A stretch of DNA of 64,000 bases from the NCBI RefSeq assembly GCF_900141805.1, contig NZ_FQYN01000006.1, positions 248,001 through 312,000 on the forward strand. Reading direction: 5' to 3'. The translations under genes and the position numbers were made by a program. The notes beneath the pieces are model-generated. The model made no database searches. It was given only the letters and a program-made list of their open reading frames with translations, and was not told the origin of the DNA. This document shows, piece by piece, positions 63,657 through 64,000 of this stretch. The number at the start of each line of letters is the position of its first letter. Within the stretch, counting starts at the first letter, position 1. This stretch comes from Hymenobacter daecheongensis DSM 21074. GTDB lineage: Bacteria > Bacteroidota > Bacteroidia > Cytophagales > Hymenobacteraceae.

Positions 63657-64000
63657 TTAGTCGACTGGCAGTTCCCGCGTACGGGTGGTTTGCAGGCGCG
63701 TGACCAGCTGGCGGGCCAGCTGTTTGGCTTCCTCAGCTTTCGAGCCGGCGAAGCACTCTTCTACCGTAGATGAGAACAGGCTCAGCCAATGCGCGATGTG
63801 GGGGCCGCTGGTGGGCATGGCCAGCTGCGCGGGCACTGGCTCACCGTCTTCGGCCTGCTTGCCGAGCAGCGTATTGCTCCAGTAGCGGTATTGCGAAGTG
63901 AGGTAGTGGGGCCAGTGAATGCGGGCTGCGGCGCCGTAGCGCGGGCCGAGCAGGGTGTCATTCGTGGCCTTGTGGCATAGCGTATCGACCAGGGTCTTGA
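63657..64000 (-). CDS. Group III truncated haemoglobin (partial)
   Basis: The minus strand is open from the window edge to TAA at 63657. The translated part contains AARIHWPHYLTSQYRYWSNT, HIAHWLSLFSSTVEECFAGS with the likely proximal histidine, and a helical end. This is the group III truncated haemoglobin pattern (2/2 globin), used in oxygen or nitric-oxide chemistry. The N-terminal third is outside the window. Confidence 0.85.
   Translation of the reverse strand, partial: KTLVDTLCHKATNDTLLGPRYGAAARIHWPHYLTSQYRYWSNTLLGKQAEDGEPVPAQLAMPTSGPHIAHWLSLFSSTVEECFAGSKAEEAKQLARQLVTRLQTTRTRELPVD

Overview
The window reads as the chromosome of a GC-rich member of the Bacteroidota, most likely a Hymenobacter-like Cytophagales bacterium. 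The evidence is: several sites matching the Bacteroidota promoter consensus (TTTG, about 20 bases, TAnnTTTG); a fused alpha/beta 2-oxoacid dehydrogenase E1; a YtxJ-type bacillithiol-system protein; many short signal-peptide or lipoprotein genes; and host genes with strong G/C third positions. The genus is an inference from gene content and style, not from a database search.

Positions 1-31.8 kb are an integrated mobile element. It ends at a tyrosine integrase whose start faces the 3' end of a tRNA-Asn gene (31833-31909). Its left end lies outside the window. It carries a cut-off XRE-type repressor with a divergent early operon, a replication module (DnaD-like initiator plus DnaB helicase), an orphan UmuD-like SOS peptidase, a holin/endolysin pair, a large GC-rich non-coding block followed by a consensus promoter, and a recombination-like gene string ending in a RecE-like exonuclease. 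No capsid, tail, portal or terminase gene is visible, so it is either a satellite/defence element or a prophage whose structural genes lie to the left.

Two defence-type islands, both AT-richer than their surroundings, interrupt the element. Island A (4.7-10.2 kb) is a tightly overlapping operon: cytosine-5 methyltransferase, HD phosphohydrolase, large P-loop ATPase and an unrecognised Rossmann-like protein, followed by a convergent HNH nuclease. Island B (18.8-27.4 kb) is Vsr endonuclease, cytosine-5 methyltransferase, a 982-residue protein with a MORC/Hsp90-like ATPase at one end and a histidine-kinase-like module at the other, a receiver-like protein and a small protein, followed by a convergent HNH nuclease and a DUF1016 nuclease. 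Island B looks like a restriction-modification system wired through a two-component-like pair. Island A does not match a defence system I can name. Stand-alone nucleases (PD-(D/E)XK, thermonuclease) and a TfoX-like protein complete the accessory cargo.

From 31.9 kb to the end is ordinary host chromosome: pheS, an M16 peptidase, a fused E1, lipA, gcvP, a lysine/alanine-dehydrogenase-like oxidoreductase, odhA and odhB (the 2-oxoglutarate dehydrogenase E1 and E2, split by a nucleotidyltransferase/HEPN pair), a truncated haemoglobin, stress proteins (OsmC, YtxJ, CsbD) and many small exported proteins. LipA and the lipoyl-dependent complexes (E1 fusion, OdhAB, glycine cleavage) form a functional theme. 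Three secreted paralogues share a DYxGRxL motif. Four convergent gene junctions carry long inverted repeats built from short degenerate tandem units, two of them enclosing a normal intrinsic terminator.
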